The notes beneath the pieces are model-generated. The model was not told where the DNA came from. It searched no databases and worked only from the letters and a program-made list of their open reading frames with translations. From Spisula solida (Eukaryota > Mollusca > Bivalvia > Venerida > Mactridae): DNA of 64,000 nucleotides. This document shows positions 11,049-22,700 of this stretch, in pieces; position 1 is the first letter of the stretch, and every line of letters starts with the position of its first letter. The translations under genes were made by a program, and so were the position numbers. Location: the NCBI GenBank assembly GCA_947247005.1, contig OX365949.1, positions 4,412,001 through 4,476,000 on the forward strand. The letters run 5' to 3'.

Positions 11049-11912
11049 TTTATTTACAATACACCTATATGGAGCAACTTATATGTATATTTAAATACAA
11101 CCAAGAGCACAAAACCTAATGATTACACAAGAAAAACATGTATGTTCCTTGCAAACAGCCAATGGATCATTTTAACACATTGATCTTTGATTTGCTGACC
11201 TTAAATCAATCTTCTTGACATGACCGACCCAGCCACACTTTGATCTGGGATTTGCTGACCTTAAATCTATCTTCTGGACCCACCCAGCCACCAGCATACC
11301 AAGTTTAAGGATTCTAGGTTAAAACATACTTAAATAAAACCTGAGAGATCAATTATAAAAAGTTGGCCAAATCAATAATATTACATGTATATATAATTAA
11401 TGATCAGAAATGCAAACTGCTACTTTACTCATAATTACTAGTAACTAAAGTAAGAAAATGAAATAAAAATTAACATTTTATAACAAAACAAATAGTGTAG
11501 AGACGAAAGACAGGACATAACACACAATATATACAATTAACAAGCGAAATAACAAGTCACAACAAAACAACTAGTATGCTGGCTAATTCAAGCCATGTGA
11601 CATCATATTTTTCCCTTTTTCAGTATCTTTATGTTTTAGATTGTAGTCAACTTGCAAAATACCACATGGCCAAATCAGCCACCATAACTACATGTATGAC
11701 ATTCCACTCACTCACAGTGACCAAAAATTGAAGTCAACATGGCAAAAAATATACATTGTACATAGTATGAAATTATTAGACATAAAAGAGACATAAAATG
11801 TTTACACACAAAATAAAATAAGATATAATGCGCCTAGGATATTGTGATGTTTACAAACATGAATTGGTTTATAGGCACATAGTTTCAAATTATTTGAGTG
11901 TACCCTATATAG
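11049..11912. other. Intergenic DNA with a small direct duplication
   Basis: Two diverged copies of a ~60-bp segment containing TTTGCTGACCTTAAATC lie at about 11180-11290. Otherwise no feature is recognised. Confidence 0.4.
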
Positions 11913-12069
11913 AGAGAAGGTAGTGCAGCAGCCATGTTCAGCTGCAACGGATATGACATCACAGGAACAAGTATCCATGTTTGCTGTGACAACCACAGAA
12001 AAACTGAGTACCAGCTTTCGTAACGTCATATCCGTTGTGGCTCAACATAGCCGCTGCACTACCTTCTCT
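11913..12069. repeat. Fold-back repeat with 45-bp imperfect arms
   Basis: Arm 11913-11957 (starting AGAGAAGGTAGTGCAGCAGC) is complementary with a few mismatches to 12025-12069 (ending CGCTGCACTACCTTCTCT). The spacer is about 67 bp. It looks like a small MITE; no clear TSD. Confidence 0.75.
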
Positions 12070-12924
12070 TTGTAGTTGGTACTTCAATGTGTAACAATAG
12101 GGACTTGCCAAATACTGAAACCATGTGCCTATTATGAATTGGTTTGGGCAATTGTTGCAAATATGGTTTTACATATTACTAAAGTAAACATATATGGTCA
12201 GTTTGTATTAAAAACATCACTGATAAATCGTGCACATCTGATCAATGCACCTACTAGTATCTGGATTATACCTTATTTTCCCACTATACCATAAATGAAT
12301 AGGTTTTCTCTCTTTCAAAATTCAATGTCATGCATTTAGGATCAGATCACCTTTAAACATACAATATATCACAGGCAATGGAAGACATCTAAAAAACAAA
12401 TAAAAGTCAAACCTGTATGCAAGTCAAATTCAATCCAACCTCTTTGTAATGACCACAAATGGGACCAGCAAAAAAGTGTGTGACCTGTTTTGACAGGTTG
12501 TTTCGTTTTCCAGGTTATATCTTACGGTTTGTTGGGAAATGAAATTGGTGCAGACAGATTAATTTTAAAAGTGATATTAGCTTGCAGATGGTCTTAAAGA
12601 CATTTAGGAATGTACGGTAAAATCAAAATTATGTCAACTATAGTTCTAAAAAAAAGTTTAAATGCGATAGTTTATGGACAGATTAACTTCTGTGTTCAAA
12701 GGTCAGTTAGTGTTGGGATTTGATTTGGTGCCCAAGTTCGCCAAAACTACATCTCCCACAAATAACTGATTTTACATCAAATATAGTCCATTTAATGTTG
12801 GTTCAGAGCAGTTGGCAACTTGGTATAGCAAAATGATTATGATTAAGTTGACTTTTATACGTTGTGGATCAAGTAGTAGTGTCTAAAACTAACTGGTTGA
12901 AGAATTACAAAGAGAAGTATAAAC
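12070..12924. other. Intergenic DNA, no feature recognised
   Basis: AT-rich; small open frames only, without family resemblance. Confidence 0.35.
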
Positions 12925-13336
12925 AAGAGGGCCCAAAGGGCCCTAGGTCGCTCACCTGTCGTAGCAGTGCATGCAAGCCCTGTGATTTGACCTAGTGACC
13001 TAGTTCTTGGCCCCAGATGACCGAATATCAAACTTGACCTAGATTTTGTTGAGATGATCATTGTGACTAAGATTCATAAAGATAAGGTCAAAATTGTGAC
13101 CTCTAGTGACTACACAAGGTTTTTCTATGATTTGACCTTGTGACCTAGTTTTTTACCCTGAATGTCCCAATATCAAACTTGACCTAGATGTTGTTGAGAT
13201 GATCATTGTGACTCAGTTTAATAAAGATTAGGCCAAAATTGTGACCTCTAGTGTCTACACAAGCAAATTGTTGACGGACGGACGACGGACGAAGAGTGAT
13301 CATAAAAGCTCACTCTGTCACTTTGTGACAGGTGAG
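12925..13336 (-). repeat. Family A repeat, inverted copy with both ends
   Basis: It is complete from ACAAGAGGGCCCAAAGGGCC to TCACTTTGTGACAGGTGAGC, the reverse of 2072-3616 but with only about two internal units. It retains the (CGGACGGA)n stretch next to the GTGACAGGTGAGC end. Confidence 0.9.
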
Positions 13337-13399
13337 CTAAAAACAGACCTTAAAATTTATTGATTCAATTTAAAAACACAGTGTTCGTATCTTGCCTGT

Positions 13400-13544
13400 C
13401 CAGGGCACAGGTAACTCTATCATTGATAAAGGAAAAAAGTGTATTTTTTATAATTATAAATTTGATGTTTTCTTTTATAAAAAAAAAGAAAATATTTTTT
13501 TTTACATTTTTTTAACTCTTTATCAATGATACCTCAGGTCCCTG
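13400..13544. repeat. Inverted repeat downstream of the HSPA12-like gene
   Basis: A CCAGGGCACAGGTAACTCTA-type arm followed by TATCATTGATAAAG pairs imperfectly with CTTTATCAATGATACCTCAG and the bases after it. The loop is A/T-rich. It lies about 170 bp past the stop codon, so it is a candidate MITE or 3' flank structure. Confidence 0.55.
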
Positions 13545-13711
13545 GATACAGACAATATTCTAACAATTTCTTTCTCCATAGCGTAAGTATAGATTTAAGA
13601 GTTGTTAAACTGTAAGTCCATAACTTTCGCAGCCTCAAGTAGTCAATACATATAAATAACGAAAAACTCTTGGATATTTCTGGTAACTAAGGTTTCATAC
13701 TTTTCCTTGGT

Positions 13712-13719
13712 TTTATTCA
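13712..13719 (-). promoter_or_regulatory. Poly(A) hexamer overlapping the HSPA12 stop codon
   Basis: On the minus strand the stop reads TGAATAAA, so an AATAAA hexamer (13712-13717) overlaps the TGA stop. If used, the 3' UTR would be only tens of bases. Another AATAAA candidate on this strand lies near 13356. Use of either is not established. Confidence 0.35.
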
Positions 13720-16700
13720 ACCTTCAACCATTTTCAGCACTGTTTCACATTGTGTTTTAGTCTGCACATCAGTCCCGACCACCTTTAACTCCGTCCCACC
13801 AAACACATACTGTACATCTAAGTCTTGTAAATCTTGCGACGGTTTGTTCAATGTCAAGCTCAGTGTTCCGACAAAGTGAAAACTTCCCTCGGTCGTGTAT
13901 ATAACTTTGTCCGTCACTATATCAGCGTCGGTACAGTAGATCTTCAATACTACAGCTTTCTGGTTGGGATTAGTGGTATGATACACGTATCTAACAGGTT
14001 CACTCACCGAGACTTCCTCACTCTTCATTTTGAAGGGTTTGAAAACATGCAAGCAACGATTACCATCCTTGGAGCGTTTCTGTTCATCGTGAATTTTAGG
14101 ATCAAATCGTGGAGTCACTTCAGCACCGTATGTATACTGTAAAATTCTAAAATGTAAATTAGATTAAAACATGAAAGTGTAGGTGAAGCTTTCATATGTC
14201 ACCCCTATTAAAGGGGCCAGCCATTTGACTTAAGAGACACCTGCTTTACTTACCACATCTACTTTACAGGGCAATGTTAAACAAGACTTTTAAACCCCCC
14301 TATCGATAGATGGGGAGGCATATAGTGATTCACCTGTCCGTCCGTTCGTCCGTTCGTCTGTTCGTCCGTCCTGGTTAACCCAAATTGACCGTTTCTTCTA
14401 GCATTAATATGGCTTGCTACAAAGCTTTCATACTTGCATGGATGTTGTGTATGAACACTCTCCACACGCCTGTACCACCTAACCCCATTTTGACCTTCAC
14501 CTTGACCTAATTTTGGACTTAGACTTATTTATGGACAAGGCTTCCACAGGGGGCATAAGCGTTTAGTGAACGCAGTCTTGTTCAACGTGTATTAATGATA
14601 AATCACTCACAACACCTCATTCCTGATGTTATCCATTACCACTAGAGTATAAGAGCGAGATGCCAGTTTCCCTTGCTGGAGGAAACCAATTCAAGATGGT
14701 CAAATAAAGGCTTATTCTCGATATCGACATTACTCAATAAAACCTGTCTTTCCGGAACCAAAATTTCACGGTCAGGGGGTTAGCGAGCAATAAGCGGTAT
14801 AGCGGCAGTGTATAAAATCATTCTTTTTTCAACGTGTAAACATGAAAAACATATAAAACAATTATTACACATTATCATTAAACATCTTTGTTTTTAAACT
14901 TTAGCAAGAATTATCCTAAAAAATGCTTTATATTTGAAATATAGCATTTTATTCTACACTGCCGCTTCCGTAGCTCGATACTGATGTCGAGAAAATATAC
15001 TCATTTTTCAAGTAAAATTTATTATTTAGGCGAAAATATTATCAGCGAGGTCGTAAAATTGTGTTGTCATTGTTTTCTAGTAAAAAACGGATTTTAACCT
15101 ATGATGTCGATAAGGTGAATACACGAATAGTTCCCCTGGTCTGCTCACAAAATAAATGTAAGTTATTTTGTTTGTATGTTTATTCGGGTTTTATGCTGTT
15201 TCTCAACAATTTCAGTAATTTACGGCGGACAATTCACCCATCCAGTTTTTTTAAAATTGTATCTTAACCAGTATTAACTTACCCTTCCACAGGGAACTGG
15301 CATTTCAGTTCAACTGCTCCACATGTGGAGGATAATCAACATTGTTATAACATTTTCATGGAAGAGTATGACCTGTAGCAACTTGGAATCGAACCCAGAC
15401 TGGCAAGATACAAAGTGATTTTATTAAAAAGAAAATAATTGGTAATAAAACTGTACCTGGATGCTATACTCTCTGGTTGTCGGCCGAATATGACAGCACC
15501 ACGTAATACAGCTAATCCCGCCTCTGCTGGTATCATTACATTCACACAACCATCATTTTCATATCTATACAAAATAGAAATATATCTATTAAATACAGTA
15601 AAACCTCGGTAATACGAGCAGTGATTATTCGAGCAACCGGTCTAATTCGAGCAAATTTCAAAGTCCCGACGTGTTTGTTCTATATTGTACATTAATTTAT
15701 CCCTCTAATTCGAGTAATGTTATTACGAGCATCCGGTCTAATTCGAGCGCAGGTGTTGGTCCATTCAACAATTTTCAACGATAATTAGTTACTTAATCTC
15801 GAGGCAATCATCCGTGCGAAATTTCACACCTCCGAAAAATTGTCAGATTTAAAGTTGCTGGGTTCGTGATTTTCACACATCGTGATCATCACATTTTATG
15901 ACAATAGCGTAACCCCCAACACTTAAATCGGTTGTTTGTCGATGATAAAGGTGTCGAAGGGCAAGATTGAATAATACAAATCAATTACGAGGCGATAATT
16001 ATGAGAAATTTAATGACGAGTCAACATTTGTTATAGTGAAAGTAATTTTCACGCCGCGTGTAACTCTTATGATTAACCGATCTAAATGTTGACCTTATCC
16101 AAGTCAGAGAAACAATCACAAAACAATGAATTTTTGATCACTTAATGGTCGTAAATCAACTCAAATAGAACATTATACATGATTTCATATATACAGGTAA
16201 CATTCAACGAATTTCTGCACGACTCTAAATGCGTGTAGACTTGATAAACAATGACGATATTCGTAGTTGAAACCAAATACGCGCACCAAACACGTACGTG
16301 GTAAAACACAGTTACACTTAGTCTTAACATCAATTCATCATACAATTCTGATAATTCGAGCAACTGGCTAAACTCGAGCATTTGGCTCGTCCCGATGGGT
16401 CCTCGAAATAACGAGGTTTTACTGTATATATATATATATGTTAACTTTATACTAATCAGAGCTACAGATAAGGTTTTAGTCAATTTGGTATTTTACCCCC
16501 GGGTTTCAATTTTGATTGGGTATTGACAAATTTTAATTGGGTATTTAATAAAACTCAAAGGGTACATAAGCTTTTATGTACTGTTTTTCACTATAACATC
16601 ATTTTCTATTTGAGTATTTCAGATTGTCTTTGCTTTTTCTTACTCCCTCCTTCCCTCCTCTCAAGATCTATTGGGTTTTTCAGAAAATTAATTGGGTAAA

Positions 16701-19700
16701 TACCCCAATATGCAGCTTATCTGTAGCTCTGACTAATATATTTTTAAATTGGAATTGGTAAAACTTAATAGATAAATTCATCTGTTGTTAAAGTCATTTA
16801 GTTGCACATATTTTTTTATAGTAATCAATAATGTATCTTTAGTCAATAGCAAAACAAGGGCTACAATCTGCAACATTTTAGTATTAATCACTTGCAACAC
16901 CTCAGATCTGATAGTATTCTTTGCCCCAATTGCATGATGGAGCCAGTTGAACTTGTCCTTATTAATTTTAGGTAATAAGCATAGGAAATACTTATAACTC
17001 ACATCAAGAGGATGTGTATTTACATGTATCATATTATGAACTTCTACAGCTTTTTGAATCCTTTTTCTAGACTATAATTGCCAGTACAGCATATCTGAGA
17101 CATTAAGACCAAGGGCATACTTGGGGGGGGGGGGGGGGGGGGGCGTAGGCCCCCGCTCTATAATTCCTGTAGCCTACGTAATTTGTCTTAAATTGTTAGG
17201 TGAAAAACTATGATTTTTTTCTAGCTTTCTTTGCTTTCTTCTGGGCATGCTCTTTATAAATATACAAACAATACCTCTTTTTCTACCTTGCTTCGCTAGC
17301 TCATTTGTCCTATTTATCCCCCCAACAAATCCTGAATCCGCATATAGAATAATGTATAGAATAATAGAATCAAACAAATTCTTACACATTGTTAACCTAC
17401 CTATCTTTCATAAATTGTTGAACAAACGGTGAATCAGAAAACCCTCCGACCAACAGTATCAGTGAAACATCATGAACGCATGGATCATTCTTCACAGTGT
17501 CCATACATCTATCTATAAATGGTGTAATCTTGTCCATGACTTTCTGGAACAAACTTCGAGCGATCGCTGCACTAATCTTCAACTTGTCTCCACCAACAAC
17601 TTTCAACTCTGAGGAATGAGAACTGTCAGCCACTGCTTGTGAGAATGATTTATTAAGATATTTTGTAGTGACTGAGTTAAATATTGCCGGTACTTTGATT
17701 GTAATGCCTTTTTCAGATACAGTATCGACATTCCTCTTCACAATTTCAAATTCTCTCATCAGCTCCAGATAGTCCCCACAATACCTGCAATATAGATAGA
17801 TAGATGGTTGTCCAGTTACAGCACAGAAAAGGTCGTAAATGGAAAACATCAAAGGGCAATAACTCTGTAAATATTGATCCGCACAGAGGATATGAGATCC
17901 GCACAGAGGATATGTACAAATAGCCTTGTTACTGGTTAGTCTTGCATAACGTGGAAAACTGTACAAGAGGATAAAACCGCAATAACTTGGATGATTTGTG
18001 TGGCAACCATATGATAAATTAGGCTTGATACTGGTGAGACTCGAAAGGTTTCCTTGAAATCTGACTGATAGTTACTGAGAAATAGCATTGACAATTTTTG
18101 ACGAATAAGCAACCGGCCAACCAACTTACCTCAAGCATATCCTCCATATCCTTCGTATCAGGGGGGTATAATAATCTCAAATATATGCAACAAATTTCTA
18201 GCTGAAGTTTCGCTCAGATTCAGATTTCTTGAGACAGAGATTCTTTCAGTACTTTGATTACATTAGAAATCTAACAGACTTACTTATTCATGACGTCCGA
18301 CATTCCAATAGGTGTTACTACACTTGATAGAAGTTGTATAAAGAAAGCATCGACGGCCGTACCACCCCAAGGTCCTCCACATGCGGAATGAACTTCACGT
18401 AACTTTCCGTTCTTCTGTTTCTCATGTACAGTTATATCTGCCGTGCCTCCTACAATCAAACTAGTACATTGTATTAACATAAAATAATTCAATTTCATTT
18501 GTTTCCAAAATTCCAAAGTTATTTATTTATACATGTTTAGAAGCATTGAGACAAAATGCTATGAAATGAAAACAAATGCTGAAATAAGACAATTTGTATG
18601 CTCGCTAATAAATGTTATGCTCGTTGCTGATATACTTGTTGCTTGTATGCCCTTGGTCTGTATGCTCATTGCGAAATGTATAATCTAAGTTTCAGTCTGC
18701 AAAATTTAATGATCATACGTTTTTTGTTGAAAGTATAATCAGCAGTTCCCCAAACTTGGCTACAGTGACTTTCTGCACATACACAATGTCAGTGAAATAA
18801 CCAACACATGAATATAAAGTAATTTACAGTACACTTGTGTTAAACAGTCACCTAAATTATACAGCCATATTTCATGTATCGACTGGCTGGTTAGGACAGG
18901 TTATAGTTATATATATAGCATATACTTACATTGGTATTTTACAGACTGATTAAGGGTAGCACATCCAGAGTCCTTGTATCACACAAGTGTCTTTTCCCTC
19001 ATCTTCCAATTTGGCAGGGAAACCCTGCACTAAGGACTGTCAATCGAATAAAAAACTAACAAACAAGAAACAGCATTAGTATCTTACCGCCAAGATCCAC
19101 GATCATATAGACGGTACCAGGAGCACCTAACGATTTATCATTACCACCAACTGCAAATTTATCCATAGGAAGGTACTGACACAGTAAGGAGGCGGACTCA
19201 GGTTCTAATGATATAGCAAGATTCTTATCCTCAATCCCAGCCTGTAATACATAACACATCTAACAGTAATACATAGACAGCAAACCCCCGTAACAAGACC
19301 ACCCTAGTGATCTGTAATACATAACACATCTAACAGTAACACATAGACAGCAAACCCCCGTAACAAGACCACCCTAGTGATCTGTAATACATAACACATC
19401 TAACAGTAACACATAGACAGCAAACCCCCGTAACAAGACCACCCTAGTGATCTGTAATACATAACACATCTAACAGTAACACATAGACAGAAAAACCTCC
19501 GTAATAAGACCACCCTAGTGATCTGTAATACATAACACATCTAACAGTAACACATAGACAGAAAAACCTCCGTAATAAGACCACCCTAGTGATCTGTAAT
19601 ACATAACACATCTAACAGTAACACATAGACAGAAAAACCTCCGTAATAAGACCACCCTAGTGACCTGTAATACATAACACATCTAACAGTAACACATAGA

Positions 19701-22700
19701 CAGAAAACCCCCGTAACAAGACCACCCTAGTGATCTGTAATACCTAACACATCTAACAGTAACACATAGACAGCAAACCCCCGTAACAAGACCACCCTAG
19801 TGATCTGTAATACATAACACATCTAACAGTAACACATAGACAGCAAACCCCGTAACAAGACCACCCTTGTGATCTGTAATACATAACACATCTAACAGTA
19901 ACACATAGACAGCAAACCCCCGTAACAAGACCACCCTAGTGATCTGTAATACATAACACATCTAACAGTAACACATAGACAGCAAACCCCCGTAACAAGA
20001 CCACCCTAGTGATCTGTAATACATAACACATCTAACAGTAACACATAGTCAGAAAAACCTCCGTAATAAGACCACCCTAGTGATCTGTAATACATAACAC
20101 ATCTAACAGTAACACATAGACAGAAAAACCTCCGTAATAAGACCACCCTAGTGACCTGTAATACATAACACATCTAACAGTTACACATAGACATAAAAAA
20201 CCTCCGTAATAAGACCACCCTAGTGATCTGTAATACATAACACATCTAACAGTTACACATAGACAGAAAAAACCTCCGTAATAAGACCACCCTAGTGATC
20301 TGTAATACATAACACATCTAACAGTTACACATAGACATAAAAAACCTCCGTAATAAGACCACCCTAGTGATCTGTAATACATAACACATCTAAAAGTTAC
20401 ACACAGACAGAAAAACCTCCGTAATAAGACCACCCTAGTGATCTGTAATACATAACACATCTAACAGTTACACACAGACAATAAACCTCCGTAATAAGAC
20501 CACCCTAGTTACTCTTGAAGAAATATCTGGCATTGAGATCTTCAGGGGAACAAGTTAGACTCACTTGGACAGAAATAAACAGCCCAGGTTACAGCATGCA
20601 GGTGGTCTATTGTTAGTGGCACCTATCAGGTGTAGGGGTTAGGGGCTCAAGTGAGTAAAGGGCTCACAATAACTGTAAATATTGAGGATAAATGAACATG
20701 GACCTGAACATTTAGTCTTGATGTTGAGGTTTCTTATCATTAAGGTTATTTTTATTGACATAATTATGAAGACGTTAATGAAGGCCATATATCACAGAGA
20801 TTGTCCTTGAAAGAATTTAGAAGAAGTTTTGCAAATAGTCATATTTAGAAAGCTAGCTCTGCTACATGACTGTCAGGTTTTTTATGAATCAATTTGGCAA
20901 TAAACCCTTCCATTAAGTTTTATTTCAAAATTCAGTTTGTGGTAATTCAATGTTTGCCATATGATACTACAACATATATACACTTGTCATAAAAGAAAGC
21001 AAGACCGACATCTTTGAGGGCATGTTTTTACGGGGAAAGTCACTCTTTAAAATCATGTTGCAGTTTGGTCAGCACATTCTGTGATGTAGAGGGTTTCCAA
21101 TGTTTGCCATGTGTATACAATTGCAGAGAAAACGAGACTAACCCTGGGGAGGGTCCAGAAATATTCCCAGGGCTCTCATTTGACCAATTTTGGGGCTAAA
21201 TATCGGCCCCATTCCCCCCTAAATGAATAAACATATTTCCCCTATTTTCTGAAAAAATTCCCCTCCAAAAAAAAATAAAATAATGAAGTGCCTTTGTAAA
21301 TGCAGTTAAGCCATTGCTCTATCTGTTGTTATAGCTTGAAATTGGCTTTATGTTCATTTAATATGTATTACTTTTATAATAGTATTGATATTTATAAAGG
21401 ACAAAATTCCCCTTTTTCTTCAAAACAACGCGAAATTCCCCTACCTGAGGGCCCCTGGCCCCAGTCCCAAAAGCGTAGTGAGAGCCAGGGGCGGATCCAG
21501 GATTTGGCGTTAGGGGGGGCGTACATTCATGTATTGATACCCCCCCCCCCCTCAAGAAAATGTGCGAGCGAAGCGAGCTAGAAAAAAAAATCTCTGAGAA
21601 GCATTCCACACAATTTCGTTCTTTATCTTCATTGATAAAATTATTGTAAGAGCAAGGCGAGTAAGAATATATGCATTAATTATTTGAACAGCATATCCCT
21701 CAAACTCATTCCCTACTTGAAAAAAATAACTTATAGTGGTTGTGCGAGCGTAGCGAGCAAGAAAAAATGCACTCGCAAGAAAAAATGCAATTATCTATTT
21801 CAGCTTCATACACCACATTCTTATTACTTGGTAATATTCACTGATGCAGTAATTGTCAGAATTAGAAAACAAATCAGTGTTTGTCTGAGCAGCATACCCA
21901 AACAACTCAATAGTAAATCAAAAGCTTTCATTGTATTTCTTTTCATTTACGTAGTTCTTCATCGAGCGAAGCGAGCTAGAAAAATCGTTGTTTATATGAA
22001 CAGCATAGACCGGACTAACGATAATCGACTTGATAATATTCACTGATATATAGCTGCTGTGAATTCGTCACGAAAAAATGCAATGTCTATCTGAGCAGCT
22101 TACCCTGCGAACTCCAGGGCTTCAGTTTTGTTTAAGTGGAAATGTGAAGTACTTGGGATTCAGCGACTAGGGAGTCCACGGGCCAGTGGCTTTCTACCTC
22201 GTGACATTTTAAAAAGAACCACGTCAGCTGCATTCTGAGGTATCTTATTTTTAATGAAAAGGACAGGTTTATTAGAAAATAAAGCCAACTCTATTAATAT
22301 TTTATGTCTTGTTGGACATTTTTAATGTGCAACAATCTCGGCATTTCTGTAGCCGATGTTTGGCACCATGCTATCAATCAGTCCGATATCTTGTTTTTGC
22401 AAACAGCATTTAGTTCACTTTAAATTCCATAAATTGATTATTGTTTAATTTAGGCGAGCGAAGGGAGCGAAAAAAATTGCATATCAATATTGTTCTTACA
22501 TCCAAAATATGAGAAATTACCTAGGCTCCGGCGATTTTAGGGGGGGCGTACGCCGGGTCCGCCCCCCCCTTGGATCCGCCTATGAGAGCCCTGATTCCTG
22601 ACCATAAAATCACACCGAGGGCCTGTCTAGGTCACAGAGAGAAAACAAAGTTCTGGTAATCATAATAAAGGTAACAGTTTTTATACAATATACATAGTAT

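Noticed and set aside
20077..20460. 127-codon minus-strand open frame with 24-residue repeats
   Set aside because: It lies in the acceptor-derived satellite of an HSPA12 intron; unit lengths of 70-72 bp break the frame elsewhere.
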